The notes under the pieces are model-generated. The model ran no database searches. It was given only the letters and a program-made list of their open reading frames with translations, and was not told where the DNA came from. A program made the translations under genes and the position numbers. From an uncultured Prevotellaceae bacterium (GTDB lineage: Bacteria > Bacteroidota > Bacteroidia > Bacteroidales > Bacteroidaceae), in contig ONMA01000026.1 of the NCBI GenBank assembly GCA_900318815.1, positions 1 through 64,000 of the forward strand: DNA of 64,000 bases, read 5' to 3'. This document shows, one piece after another, positions 24,549 to 33,891 of the stretch (positions are counted from its first letter, which is position 1; each line of letters begins with the position of its first letter).

Positions 24549-27500
24549 TTAGAACGAGAAGAGAATACCGCCCATGAAGCTGCGAGCAGCAGGGAACGAG
24601 CAGAAGTTGTAGCCCGGGGTGAACGTGCCACCGGCGAAATCGACGTTGTAGCCCTTGTACTTGGTGAAGGTGAAGAGGTTCTGAGCCGACACATAGAGAC
24701 GCACGCCGCTGACGTAGCCGCCGAACCACTTGTCCTGGAAGTTGTAGCCCAGCTCTACGTTGGCTATCTTCCAGTAGGCAGCGTTCTGGATCTTGCGGTC
24801 GCTGAACAGATCGTTCCAGGCGAGCGTGGCGTTGTTGGCTGCGTATGTGCGGGGAACGCTTGAGAGATACGAACCGTCCTCGGCAAAGCGGTTGGCGTCG
24901 AGCATGTCCACGTCCTTGTTGCCATAGCCGTAGCACGAGTTCAGGCTGTTGTAGATGTCGTCGCTGACGTGATAGTTCAGTGCGCCGAAGGTAGAGATGC
25001 TCAGGTCGAAGTTCTTGTACTCCAGGTGTGCGCTCAAGCCGAAGTTGATCTTTGGCAGGCCGCTGCCCAGCACCACCTGGTCGTCGGCATTCACCACGCC
25101 GTCGTTGTTCGTGTCACGATACAGGCAGTCGCCCACGTTGGCCCCCTGCTGATACTGCAGGTTGGGGTCGATTGCCTTCCTCACGTAGGTCGGGTCGGCC
25201 CGGAATTTCTCTTCCTCCACTTCCTGTGCGCGTGCAACGGCAGCGGCGTTCAGGGCGTTGAGCTGCTCCTGCGTGCGGATGAGTCCGTCGTACTGCCATC
25301 CGTAGAACTGGCCCACTTCCTCGCCCACTTCGGTCTTGTAGGCACCGGTGATATAGCTCTCTGTGCCGAAGCCCAGCGAGGTCACCTTGTTCTTCAGCGT
25401 GCTTAGGTTGGCGCTGATCTGGTGCTTCAGGGCGTGGTCGTTGTTGCGATAGGTCACCGAGAACTCAAAGCCGCTGTTCTCCATCTCGGCGGCGTTCATG
25501 GTGACGCTGGTATTGGCCACACCGGCACTGGACGGCACGGGCACGCTGTAAAGCAGGTCGGTCGAGGTGTTCTTGTACCACTCGGCGGTGAACTCGATGC
25601 GGTTGTTGAAGAAGGCGAGGTCGAGACCCACGTTGGCAGTCTTCTTCTTCTCCCAGGCGATGTTCTCGTTGACGAAGGTCGAGATGGCCGAACCCTTCAC
25701 CACGTTGTTGCCGAAGCTGTAGGTCATGTTGTTGCGCATCAGCGTGGCAAGATACTGGTACTCGCCGATGTTCTCGTTGCCCAGCATACCGTAGCTGCCG
25801 CGCACCTTGAACATGTTGATGACGTTATGGTTGAAGGGGAAGAACTTCTCCTGGTCGAAGCGCCAGCCGAGAGAAATGGAGGGGAAGGTGTCCCAGCGGA
25901 TGTCCTTGGTAAGACGCGAGCTGCCGTCGCGACGTACCACGGCCGAGATGAGGTACTTGCTGTCGAACTCATAGTTCAGACGGGCAATGTAGGAGGCCAG
26001 CGTGTGCTTGAAGTCGGAAGACTCAGAATAGGTGTCGTCGGCATTCTGCAGCTGCAGGAAGTAGGGTTCTGCGAAGTTCACGCCCCAGCCCGACATGTTG
26101 TGGGTGTTCTCTTCCTCGTAGGTCTGGCCCACCACGAGGTTCACGTGGTGCTTGCCCATGGTGCCGTCGTAGGTCAGCGTGTTCTCAATCAAGGCGTCGC
26201 TATACTGACGGTTGGCTTCGGTGAGTTTCTCGTTGCTCTTGTCCAGATACACACGGTTGCTCTGAATCCAGGCCGACACCCAGGTGCGGTCTTTGGCGTA
26301 GGTCTTGCTGTAGGAGAGGTTAATCTTGTAGTTCAGCTTGTGGTTCTCGCTCTTAATGCCAATCATGTCGAGCAGGTCTACGTCGGCCGAGCCGGTGCCC
26401 ACGAAGCGGTCAACCACGGTGTTGCGCGTCAGCAGGTTGTTCACCAGCAAGGGGTTGGAGGCCGAGATGTCGCCATGCACGGTGTCGTAGTACACGCCGT
26501 AGCCATAGGCATCGTAGTTGAAGCTGCTGGCCGAGCCCACATGGTCGTCGAGTACCCATGTCGAGGAGTCGTAGGCCTTGATGGTGGGCTGCATGAGCAG
26601 GGTGCCGCGCAGCACGTTGGTCACGTCGCCATAGAGGCCCTGCACATACTCAGAGGCGTTGGAGAGGCCCATGCCGTCCTGGTTGGAGTGAGAGTAGACG
26701 AAGCTGGTGCGGAACTTGATGAACTTGGTGTCCATCGTGTTGTTCACGCGGGCGGTGTAGCGCTCATAGTTGGGGCCTGCGCCTTCGAGCGTACCCTTCT
26801 GGTTGAAGTAGTCGAGCGACACATTATAAGTATTGTTGGCACCGCCGCCGCTGAGGTTCACGTTGTGGTTCTGGCGGGTGCCGGTCTTGAACACCTCCTT
26901 GAACCAGTCGGTGTTGGTGTTGTCACGGAATTGGTATTGTCCGGTCTCTGCGTTCAGGCTGTAGCCACCGGGAAGGGGTGTGCCAGAGTTGGCACAAGCC
27001 TGGCCTAAGTACTGGCTGTACTGGTTGGCATCCATCACGTCGTAGGTGCCGCTGGGAATCTGGTCTATGCCGTAGTAGCCCTTGTAGTCTACTTTCAGCG
27101 GCTGGTCTTTCTTGCCGCCCTTGGTGGTGATGATGACCACGCCGTTGGCAGCACGCGAACCGTAGATGGCACCAGCCGAGGCATCCTTCAGCACCTGGAT
27201 GGTGGCAATGTCGTTAGGCGAGAAGTCGCGGATGGTGGTACCCATAGGCACACCGTCGACCACATAGAGCGGGGCTGTGCTTCCGAAGGAGCCGATACCA
27301 CGAATGCGCACGGCGGGGTCGGCACCGGGCTGTCCGTCGCTGGTAATCTGCACACCGGCCACCTTGCCTTCGAGCATGGTAGAGATGTTGGAGTTGGAGA
27401 CGCGCTTCAGTTCGTCGGCATTCACGATAGACACCGAACCCGTCAGGTCGGCCTTCTTCTGCACACCGTAACCCACGACAACCACCTGCTCCAGCATCTG

Positions 27501-27830
27501 CGAGTCGCTTTCCATCTTCACTACGCCGAGACTGGCACGGCCCTTGACCTGGACTTCCAGGTCCTTGTAGCCCACATAGCTCAACACGAGCGTGGCGTTC
27601 GACGGGGCGTTCAGCTGGAAGTTACCGTCAAAGTCGGTCACAGCACCCATCTGGGCACCCTTCACCTTGACGGTAGCACCAATGAGCGGCTCCCCATCCT
27701 GGTCAACAACCTGACCGGTTACCTTCACGGTCTGTTGTGTCACTGATGCCATCGTGGGAAGCGGATAAAACAATGTTCCACCCGTGGCTCCCAATGTTAG
27801 CATCGCTGAGAATAATAGTTGCTTTCTCAT
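24549..27830 (-). CDS. SusC-like TonB-dependent outer-membrane transporter
   Basis: A 1093-residue SusC/RagA family protein. Signal peptide about residues 1-28; a carboxypeptidase-regulatory-like domain (VKVTGQVVDQDGEPLIGATV, about 35-110); the TonB-box/plug entry EQVVVVGYGVQKKADLTGSV; plug motifs RIRGIGSF, PLYVVDGVPMG and VLKDASAGAIYGSRAANGV; then the 22-strand barrel ending in I-L-F-S-F. It imports oligosaccharides using TonB energy, with the downstream SusD-like protein as lid. It is the first gene of the locus and has a well-matched promoter at 27907-27938 on the minus strand. Confidence 0.97.
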   Translation of the reverse strand: MRKQLLFSAMLTLGATGGTLFYPLPTMASVTQQTVKVTGQVVDQDGEPLIGATVKVKGAQMGAVTDFDGNFQLNAPSNATLVLSYVGYKDLEVQVKGRASLGVVKMESDSQMLEQVVVVGYGVQKKADLTGSVSIVNADELKRVSNSNISTMLEGKVAGVQITSDGQPGADPAVRIRGIGSFGSTAPLYVVDGVPMGTTIRDFSPNDIATIQVLKDASAGAIYGSRAANGVVIITTKGGKKDQPLKVDYKGYYGIDQIPSGTYDVMDANQYSQYLGQACANSGTPLPGGYSLNAETGQYQFRDNTNTDWFKEVFKTGTRQNHNVNLSGGGANNTYNVSLDYFNQKGTLEGAGPNYERYTARVNNTMDTKFIKFRTSFVYSHSNQDGMGLSNASEYVQGLYGDVTNVLRGTLLMQPTIKAYDSSTWVLDDHVGSASSFNYDAYGYGVYYDTVHGDISASNPLLVNNLLTRNTVVDRFVGTGSADVDLLDMIGIKSENHKLNYKINLSYSKTYAKDRTWVSAWIQSNRVYLDKSNEKLTEANRQYSDALIENTLTYDGTMGKHHVNLVVGQTYEEENTHNMSGWGVNFAEPYFLQLQNADDTYSESSDFKHTLASYIARLNYEFDSKYLISAVVRRDGSSRLTKDIRWDTFPSISLGWRFDQEKFFPFNHNVINMFKVRGSYGMLGNENIGEYQYLATLMRNNMTYSFGNNVVKGSAISTFVNENIAWEKKKTANVGLDLAFFNNRIEFTAEWYKNTSTDLLYSVPVPSSAGVANTSVTMNAAEMENSGFEFSVTYRNNDHALKHQISANLSTLKNKVTSLGFGTESYITGAYKTEVGEEVGQFYGWQYDGLIRTQEQLNALNAAAVARAQEVEEEKFRADPTYVRKAIDPNLQYQQGANVGDCLYRDTNNDGVVNADDQVVLGSGLPKINFGLSAHLEYKNFDLSISTFGALNYHVSDDIYNSLNSCYGYGNKDVDMLDANRFAEDGSYLSSVPRTYAANNATLAWNDLFSDRKIQNAAYWKIANVELGYNFQDKWFGGYVSGVRLYVSAQNLFTFTKYKGYNVDFAGGTFTPGYNFCSFPAARSFMGGILFSF

Positions 27831-27906
27831 TGCTAAATGTTTTTAATAAGAATTAGAAATAGTAAATTATTAGTTGTTAGTTGTAAGTAATACACTTTTT
27901 GCGCTG

Positions 27907-27938
27907 CAAATATAATAATAATCTTCTGAATAGACAAA
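27907..27938 (-). promoter_or_regulatory. Promoter of the SusCD locus (TTTG-N20-TATATTTG)
   Basis: On the minus strand TATATTTG (complement of 27907-27914) is preceded by TTTG (complement of 27935-27938) with exactly 20 bases between, the ideal Bacteroidota arrangement. It lies about 77 bases upstream of the susC start. No operator repeat for a hybrid two-component regulator is obvious; the region upstream is AT-rich. Confidence 0.8.
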
Positions 27939-28072
27939 TAATAAAAGAAAAAAAACAAACAAGAAAAGCTTTTTATAAAATAGCAAACAGTTTTGACATC
28001 TTTTAATGATTTTTGTGCAGTTTTCTCATCCTTATTTCATCATAATAAGTAGAATAAAAACGTTATTTTGTA

Positions 28073-29569
28073 ATGAATCGTATGTGTAAATTTGTTGCGT
28101 TGGCATTTCTTGCTATCCTGTTTAGCAACCAGCTGACGGCACAGGAGAGTATGTATGAGCGAATGAAAGGGAGTCTGGACGAGTACTCTCTGCCACTGGT
28201 CAATCTGCTGGTGGATACTTCCTTGGTGGATTGCTTCTCTTTCGTAGAGGGAGAGATGGTGATTGCCGACTACCAGCGGCGCATTGACCCTACGGCAGAC
28301 ACGGTGCGCTACCGCTGCAAACTGAGATACCGTGGGGCAACGGCTACTGAATTTGAAAAGAAATCCTTCGCCGTAAAACTGGTCGATGAGGCTGGCGAAG
28401 CCCTCGATGCCAGTCTCTTTAACATCAGGAAGGAGAACAGCTGGATACTCGACGCTATGGCCGTAGACCGTATCAGGATGAGAAACCGCGTGTGCTTTGA
28501 CCTTTGGAATGACTTGAGCAAGACACCTTACGCTACTAACTACGACAATCGCAATGGTATCGATGGCGTGTTCGTCGAGGTATTCATCAATGGCGATTAT
28601 CATGGATTGTACTGCCTGTCGGACAAAATTGACCGCAAACTCTTAGGGCTGAAAAAGGTAAAAGTCGCTGAGGACAGTACCGTCACTGTGAGGGGCCTGC
28701 TCTACAAGGGTCGTCAGTGGATGGATCATACAGACATTTTCCTCCTTTCCTATCAGGAGGACCTCGTAGACGCTGAGTGCTGGAACGGCTGGGAGCTACA
28801 GTATCCCGACAACTACCCGTCCATTGACACTTGGCAGCCCATGATGGACTTGATTGACTTCTGCTCACAGGCTACAGGCAACCGTTTCTTCCGTCACCAT
28901 TATACCGATTATTTTTATATAGACAATCTGGTTGACTACTTCCTCCTGACAGTGGTCATGAACGTGGGCGACAATGCCTATAAGAACACTTTCCTTTCTA
29001 CGGTCGACGTGACGAGCAGCCACCGCTACCTGCTCACTCCCTGGGATATGGACATGTCTTTGGGCGGATTCTACGACGGTCGGCGCGACGAGAGCCTCGC
29101 CGATATTCATCGTTACGACAGTATTGCCCCGTTCAACAGACTGTATGTACACGACATTGACAGGTTCAGGAGACGCATCGAACAAAAATGGAACATGCTG
29201 CGGTTTGACTTGTTCTCTATACAACATGTAGAGGAACTCTTGGATAGCTATGCCAATGCCTTTGTTGTCTCTGGGGCATGGGCAAGGGAGTATGAGAAAT
29301 GGAACGGCAATCCTGTCCCACTCGAAGAGTCCATCTTCGACGAACTTGCATACGTCAAGAACTGGTATGCCCAGAACTACGACAACATCTGCTCACAGCT
29401 CAGTCTCACCCAGGGCATTCAGCCCGTTGCGCAAGCCCCGTCAGCCACCACACATCATTCGTATCCCGTTTACACCCTTGGTGGCCGTCGGGCAAGCAAG
29501 GGCTTCAGGGGTGTTGGCGTGCAGGGCGAGCCACGGTTTCATACGGTTATCTACGGTTTCAGCAGATAA
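28073..29569 (+). CDS. CotH-kinase family secreted protein
   Basis: A 498-residue exported protein (signal peptide MNRMCKFVALAFLAILFSNQ...A, cleavage near 25). Features of the CotH kinase fold are RYRGATATEFEKKSFAVKL, RNRVCFDLWNDL, NGDYHGLYCLSDKID, YFLLTVVMNVGDNAYKNTF and the acidic LLTPWDMDMSLGG (the D-M-D metal site). CotH proteins are atypical protein kinases of spore coats and bacterial surfaces; the substrate here is unknown. The C-terminus has a decayed sorting tail (YPVYTLGGRRASKGFRGVGV), and the last residues (RFHTVIYGFSR) are encoded by the start of the repeat array, so the normal tail is replaced. Divergent from the SusCD locus. Confidence 0.85.
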   Translation: MNRMCKFVALAFLAILFSNQLTAQESMYERMKGSLDEYSLPLVNLLVDTSLVDCFSFVEGEMVIADYQRRIDPTADTVRYRCKLRYRGATATEFEKKSFAVKLVDEAGEALDASLFNIRKENSWILDAMAVDRIRMRNRVCFDLWNDLSKTPYATNYDNRNGIDGVFVEVFINGDYHGLYCLSDKIDRKLLGLKKVKVAEDSTVTVRGLLYKGRQWMDHTDIFLLSYQEDLVDAECWNGWELQYPDNYPSIDTWQPMMDLIDFCSQATGNRFFRHHYTDYFYIDNLVDYFLLTVVMNVGDNAYKNTFLSTVDVTSSHRYLLTPWDMDMSLGGFYDGRRDESLADIHRYDSIAPFNRLYVHDIDRFRRRIEQKWNMLRFDLFSIQHVEELLDSYANAFVVSGAWAREYEKWNGNPVPLEESIFDELAYVKNWYAQNYDNICSQLSLTQGIQPVAQAPSATTHHSYPVYTLGGRRASKGFRGVGVQGEPRFHTVIYGFSR

Positions 29570-30700
29570 GACCACGGTTATGCCCGGTTTTGCCCGGTTT
29601 TGGCAGTATTGCCACGGTTTTGCCCGGTTTTGCCCGGTTTTGGAAGTATTGCCACGGTTTTGTCCGGTTTTTACACGGTTTTGGGAATGTTGGCCACGGT
29701 TTTGCCCGGTTTTGCCCGGTTTTGGCAGTATTGCCACGGTTTTGCCCGGTTTTGCCCGGTTTTGGCAGTATTGCCACGGTTTTGCCCGGTTTTGGCAGTA
29801 TTGCCACGGTTTTGCCCGGTTTTGCCCGGTTTTGGAAGTATTGCCACGGTTTTGCCCGGTTTTGGAAGTATTGCCACGGTTTTGCCCGGTTTTGGCAGTA
29901 TTGCCACGGTTTTGCCCGGTTTTGCCCGGTTTTGGAAGTATTGCCACGGTTTTGCCCGGTTTTGCCCGGTTTTGGCAGTATTGCCACGGTTTTGCCCGGT
30001 TTTTACACGGTTTTGGGAATGTTGGCCACGGTTTTGCCCGGTTTCGCCCGGTTTTGGCAGTATTGCCACGGTTTTGCCCGGTTTTGCCCGGTTTTGGCAG
30101 TATTGCCACGGTTTTGCCCGGTTTTGCCCGGTTTTGGAAGTATTGCCACGGTTTTGCCCGGTTCTACACGGTTTCGAAAGTATTGCCACGGTTTTGCCCG
30201 GTTTTTACACGGTTTTGGGATTATTGGCCACAGTGGCCTTATCTGTAGCAACCGTGTGGAACCGTGTAGAACGGTGCCCTTATCTAAAGCAACCGTGTAG
30301 AACCGTGGTCTTATCTGTTGAAACCGTGTAGAACGGTGCAAAACCGTGGCCATATTTCCGAAACCGTGCGAAACCGTGGGTAACCGTATAGAACCGTGGC
30401 CATAATTACAGAAACCGTGGGTAACCGTATAGAACCGTGGCCATAATTACAGAAACCGTGGATAACCGTATAGAACCGTGGCCATAATTACAGAAACCGT
30501 GAGTAACCGTATAGAACCGTGGCCATAATTACAGAAACCGTGAGTAACCGTATAGAACCGTGAACCGTGGCTATTGTTTTAGAAACCGTGAGTAACCGTA
30601 TAAAACCGTGGCCATAATTACAGAAACCGTGAGTAACCGTATAGAACCGTGGCCATAATTACAGAAACCGTGGATAACCGTGTAGAATCGTGGCTATGAA
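29535..30700. repeat. Large decamer-built repeat array with forward and reversed halves
   Basis: From about 29570 to 30240 the sequence is built from 10-base words: ttttgcccgg, and the pair ttttggcagt + attgccacgg (variants ttttggaagt, and ttttgggaat + gttggccacgg). They combine into 30- and 40-base units with about fourteen occurrences of the attgccacgg block. From about 30250 to 30700 a different 41-base unit repeats about seven times (aaccgtatagaaccgtggcc plus ataattacagaaaccgtg). Its core words aaccgtgg and gaaccgtg are the reverse complement of ccacggtt in the first half. There are no unique spacers. All six frames are open over long stretches only because of the repetition; none is a gene. 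Confidence 0.9.
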
Positions 30701-30738
30701 TATAGTGTGGCATTAAAAAATTTTATTCTCGTAAAAAG

Positions 30739-30769
30739 TTGCTTATTTCAGAAAAATAGCTTACCTTTG
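30739..30769 (+). promoter_or_regulatory. Promoter (TTG-N20-TACCTTTG) for the MlaF-like ATPase
   Basis: TTG at 30739-30741 and TACCTTTG at 30762-30769 are separated by 20 bases. The promoter directly abuts the end of the repeat array and lies 75 bases before ATG 30845. It rules out the upstream extension of the frame as coding. Confidence 0.75.
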
Positions 30770-30844
30770 CCCCGTCATTACTTATTCTCAGTGGATGAAG
30801 GGGGCCAGCCTTGCGCCAGCCCGACATCAGGTAATAGAAACAGC

Positions 30845-31681
30845 ATGATTGAAGTTAAGAATTTGTACAAGAGTTTTGAGGGCAGGGATGTGCTGAAGGG
30901 CATCAGTACTGTGTTTGAGGATGGCAAGACCAACCTCATCATCGGACAGAGCGGTAGCGGTAAGACCGTGCTGATGAAAAACCTCGTGGGCCTCTTCGAG
31001 CCTACCAGTGGACAGGTGCTCTACGACGGGCGCGACTTCGTGGCCATGTCGAAGGACGAGAAGGTACACATGCGGCGCGAGATGGGCATGATCTTCCAGA
31101 ATGCAGCCCTCTTCGACTCGCTCACCGTCCTCGAGAACGTCATGTTCCCCCTTGACATGTTCTCGCCAATGACGCTGCGCGAACGCACTAAGAGGGCACA
31201 GGAGTGCCTGGCTCGCGTCAACTTGGTCGATGCCGAGTCGAAATACCCCGGCGAGATTAGCGGCGGCATGCAGAAGCGCGTGGCCATTGCCCGTGCCATT
31301 GCCCTCAACCCCAAATATCTTTTCTGCGACGAGCCAAACTCAGGACTCGACCCTAAGACCTCGCTCGTCATCGACCAGCTGCTGCATGGCATCACCCGCG
31401 AGTTTAACATGACTACCATCATTAATACGCACGACATGAACTCCGTGATGGGAATCGGCGAGAACATCATCTTCATCTACGAGGGGCATAAGGAGTGGCA
31501 GGGCGTCAGTGCCGAGATCATGGGATCCACCAACAAGCGGCTTACCGACTTCATCTTCGCCAGCGACCTGCTGAAGGAGATGCGACAGGCCGTCCGTAAT
31601 TCTTCAATTTCGGAGGTACGGGGGCACGGAGGTACGATTTCGGAGGTACGAGGGTACGGGGGTACGGGGGTGCGAGAATAG
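30845..31681 (+). CDS. MlaF-like ABC transporter ATPase
   Basis: A 278-residue cytoplasmic ATPase. Walker A GQSGSGKTVLMKNLVG (near residue 36-50), Q-loop MIFQNAALFDSLTV, signature EISGGMQKRVAIARAIA, Walker B YLFCDEPNSGLDP and the H-loop NTHDMNSV are intact; SLTVLENVMFPL and the SGGMQKR form are typical of the MlaF/Ttg2A group that powers phospholipid transport with an MlaE permease and MCE protein. No permease gene is adjacent: upstream is the repeat array and its own promoter, so it is an orphan here. The C-terminal ~26 residues (ISEVRGHGGTISEVRGYGGT) are encoded by a low-complexity repeat and are not part of the family. Confidence 0.85.
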   Translation: MIEVKNLYKSFEGRDVLKGISTVFEDGKTNLIIGQSGSGKTVLMKNLVGLFEPTSGQVLYDGRDFVAMSKDEKVHMRREMGMIFQNAALFDSLTVLENVMFPLDMFSPMTLRERTKRAQECLARVNLVDAESKYPGEISGGMQKRVAIARAIALNPKYLFCDEPNSGLDPKTSLVIDQLLHGITREFNMTTIINTHDMNSVMGIGENIIFIYEGHKEWQGVSAEIMGSTNKRLTDFIFASDLLKEMRQAVRNSSISEVRGHGGTISEVRGYGGTGVRE

Positions 31682-31770
31682 TTTGCACGTCCAATTTCCG
31701 CGAAGAGTCTATCCTCGTACCACCGTACCTCCGTACCCTCGTACCCCCGAAAAGACGTACCCCCGAATTA
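31609..31770. repeat. Forward/reverse repeat spanning the end of the MlaF gene
   Basis: Words ggaggtacg and gagggtacgggggtacggg (31609-31675) are followed after a 40-base centre by their reverse complements (ctcgtaccaccgtacctccg, taccctcgtacccccg, to about 31768). The left arm is translated as the C-terminal tail of the MlaF-like protein; the right arm lies in the leader of the histidine kinase gene. Folding would give a long hairpin between the two genes. Confidence 0.7.
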
Positions 31771-31802
31771 TACCAAATTATTCTTTAACGATTATTAAAT
31801 CT

Positions 31803-33884
31803 ATGAACAGCACAAGACAGCTGCGTGTCGGCCTGATGGCTATCGCCTTTTTGCTCGCGGCCTGTGGACAGCAAGAAGACGGCAAAACTGCGCAGCACAG
31901 CAATATCAACACAACGGAGACGACTCCCGACGACTCGGCCCGCATCCTCATGGAACGTGTAGACCATTTCTATAAGAACGTGATACACGACTCGCTGGCA
32001 AGTCTTGCCCCCGAGGCGATGGCCTACAACCGCGAGCATGGGCAGTGGAAGGAATACTACACCACCTGGTGCCTGCTGGTGAACGACCTCGTGTGGAACG
32101 GGCAGATGGATCGTGGCTTTGAGGAGGCACGGCGAATGCATGATGATGCCATCAAGCGCAACAACTCCTTCGGGCTCTCTGAGGCTTATACCGCTATGGG
32201 CATTGCCTTTCACTTCCAGAACAACGATAAGGAGTCGGTGAGTTGCTATCAGCAGGCCCTGAGCCACTATCCCGAGGATGCCGACCAGTCGGTGAAGCTC
32301 AACATCTATAGCTATTACTGTCAGGTGCTCGTCGACATGAAGGACTTTAAGACGGCGGCCAGCGTGATTAATGAGTGGTACGACTTCCTGATGCGCCTGA
32401 CAGGGGGCGATAAGGAAAATGAGGAGTTTGCCCACTGGTATTTCCGCTTCCATCGCGAGAGCTATAAGGTGGCCTTTGCCCAGCGCGACTTCCGGCGGGC
32501 AGCCCGTGAACTCGACGACATGCAGCGACAACTTGACAAGGAGGAAGACCGCGAGGTCTATGAGGCGCAAGTGGCAGGCCTGCGCACGCAGTTGGCAATG
32601 GCCCTGCACGACTATCCCAAGGCGATGGAGTGGAGCAACCGGGAGATAGAACTGAGCAAACTACAGGATTTCAATACCTACCTTAACGCGCTGCGACACC
32701 GTTCGGATGTGCTGCAGAAGTTAGGACATTATGAGGAGGCGCTGAAGGCCTTCCGCAGTTATGATGAGCAGAAGGACTCGCTTATCAAGTCGACAACGCG
32801 ACAGGAGCTGAACGAACTGACGAAGCGCTTCCAGTTGGACGAGCTGAAGGTTCAGCAGCAACGCACCAAGCTGGAGCATGAGCGCACCCGACTACGCCTC
32901 ATTCTGCTGGTGGGCGTTGTCATCATCGGCGCATTCGTGTTCCTCACCTTGTATCGCATGCGTGCCCAGCGACGGTTGCAAGCGGCTCATCGCCTGCTGG
33001 AAATTACTAACAAGAAGTTGGAGGAGAGTAACGAGAAATTGGAAGAAATCAACCGTAAATTGGAGGAGACCAACGAGAAGCTGGAGGAGAGCAACGAGGA
33101 ACTGCAACGGAGCAACGAACAGCTCCGGGTGGCCAACGAGCGGGCTGAGGAGTCGTCGAAGATGAAGTCGAACTTCATTCAGCAGATAAGCCATGAAATC
33201 CGTACTCCGCTGAATATCCTCAGCGGGTTCACGCAGATTATCACCACGCCCGGCTTGGTGCTGGGCGAGGAGGAGAAGGCCACTATCTCGCATCAGATAA
33301 CTGAGAATACCGACCGTATTACCGGGCTGGTGAACAAGATGCTTGAACTCTCGGATGCCAATAGCCAGGTGGTTCTCGACAGGAACGACTACGTTCCCGT
33401 CATCCAGGTAGCCATGCAGGCTGTTGAAGGCTCGGGCATTGCCCATTCTTCTCATCTTGACTTCGACATCCGCTTAGGCGAGGGGGTGGAGGAGGCCATG
33501 ATGAACACCCACTTGCGGCAGGCCACACGCGCCCTGACCTTGCTGCTCGACAATGCCCGCAAGTTCACCCGTAAGCCCGAAGCTGCCGGGGCAGGAAGCC
33601 TGTCGGAAGAGAAGGCCAAGGCCTGGCTGGGCATTGATCTGGAAAGCGGGGGCGACGGAAGTCCTGTAAGCGTCAGTTTCTCGGTAGAGGATACGGGCAT
33701 AGGCGTGCCGCCCGAGGAGAGCGAACGCATCTTCGACGAGTTTGTGCAGCTGGATGAATACTACGACGGAACGGGTATAGGACTCGCCGTAGCCCGCTCG
33801 ATAGCGCGGCGATTGGGCGGGAACATCACGCTCGACACCACTTATTCCCCCGGTGCCCGTTTCGTCATGACGCTACCACTGTAG
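31803..33884 (+). CDS. Lipoprotein-like histidine kinase with TPR region
   Basis: A 693-residue membrane sensor kinase. ATG 31803 gives an SPII-type N-terminus (MNSTRQLRVGLMAIAFLLAA followed by Cys21). Residues about 50-340 form helical TPR repeats (AYTAMGIAFHFQNNDKESVS), a transmembrane helix spans about 364-384 (LILLVGVVIIGAFVFLTLY), then a long coiled coil of KLEESNE/EKLEEIN repeats (about 390-450). HisKA has His464 in QQISHEIRTPL, and the HATPase domain shows N (LLLDNARKF), D-T-G-I-G-V and G-T-G-I-G-L-A-V boxes. No receiver domain; no response regulator is adjacent. The kinase class with TPR sensor is common in Bacteroidales. The leader contains the reversed arm of the preceding repeat. 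Confidence 0.85.
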   Translation: MNSTRQLRVGLMAIAFLLAACGQQEDGKTAQHSNINTTETTPDDSARILMERVDHFYKNVIHDSLASLAPEAMAYNREHGQWKEYYTTWCLLVNDLVWNGQMDRGFEEARRMHDDAIKRNNSFGLSEAYTAMGIAFHFQNNDKESVSCYQQALSHYPEDADQSVKLNIYSYYCQVLVDMKDFKTAASVINEWYDFLMRLTGGDKENEEFAHWYFRFHRESYKVAFAQRDFRRAARELDDMQRQLDKEEDREVYEAQVAGLRTQLAMALHDYPKAMEWSNREIELSKLQDFNTYLNALRHRSDVLQKLGHYEEALKAFRSYDEQKDSLIKSTTRQELNELTKRFQLDELKVQQQRTKLEHERTRLRLILLVGVVIIGAFVFLTLYRMRAQRRLQAAHRLLEITNKKLEESNEKLEEINRKLEETNEKLEESNEELQRSNEQLRVANERAEESSKMKSNFIQQISHEIRTPLNILSGFTQIITTPGLVLGEEEKATISHQITENTDRITGLVNKMLELSDANSQVVLDRNDYVPVIQVAMQAVEGSGIAHSSHLDFDIRLGEGVEEAMMNTHLRQATRALTLLLDNARKFTRKPEAAGAGSLSEEKAKAWLGIDLESGGDGSPVSVSFSVEDTGIGVPPEESERIFDEFVQLDEYYDGTGIGLAVARSIARRLGGNITLDTTYSPGARFVMTLPL

Positions 33885-33891
33885 TGGTACA

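Noticed and set aside
25422-27008. Long plus-strand frame opposite susC
   Set aside because: Antisense shadow of the SusC coding sequence; rich in Val/His/Gly with no domain.
29250-30353. Six long open frames on both strands over the decamer array, with repetitive RFCPVLPGF- and KPGKTGQNRG-type peptides
   Set aside because: They arise because the repeat units are multiples of ten or lack stops; every frame is open, no start signals or domain is visible, and the peptides are pure repeat translations.
29570-30700. Possible CRISPR array
   Set aside because: The word order changes between units and there are no unique spacers of constant length.
31683-31802. Upstream extension of the histidine kinase
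   Set aside because: It is the translation of the reversed repeat arm (Thr/Pro/Arg-rich); the lipobox start at ATG 31803 fits better.
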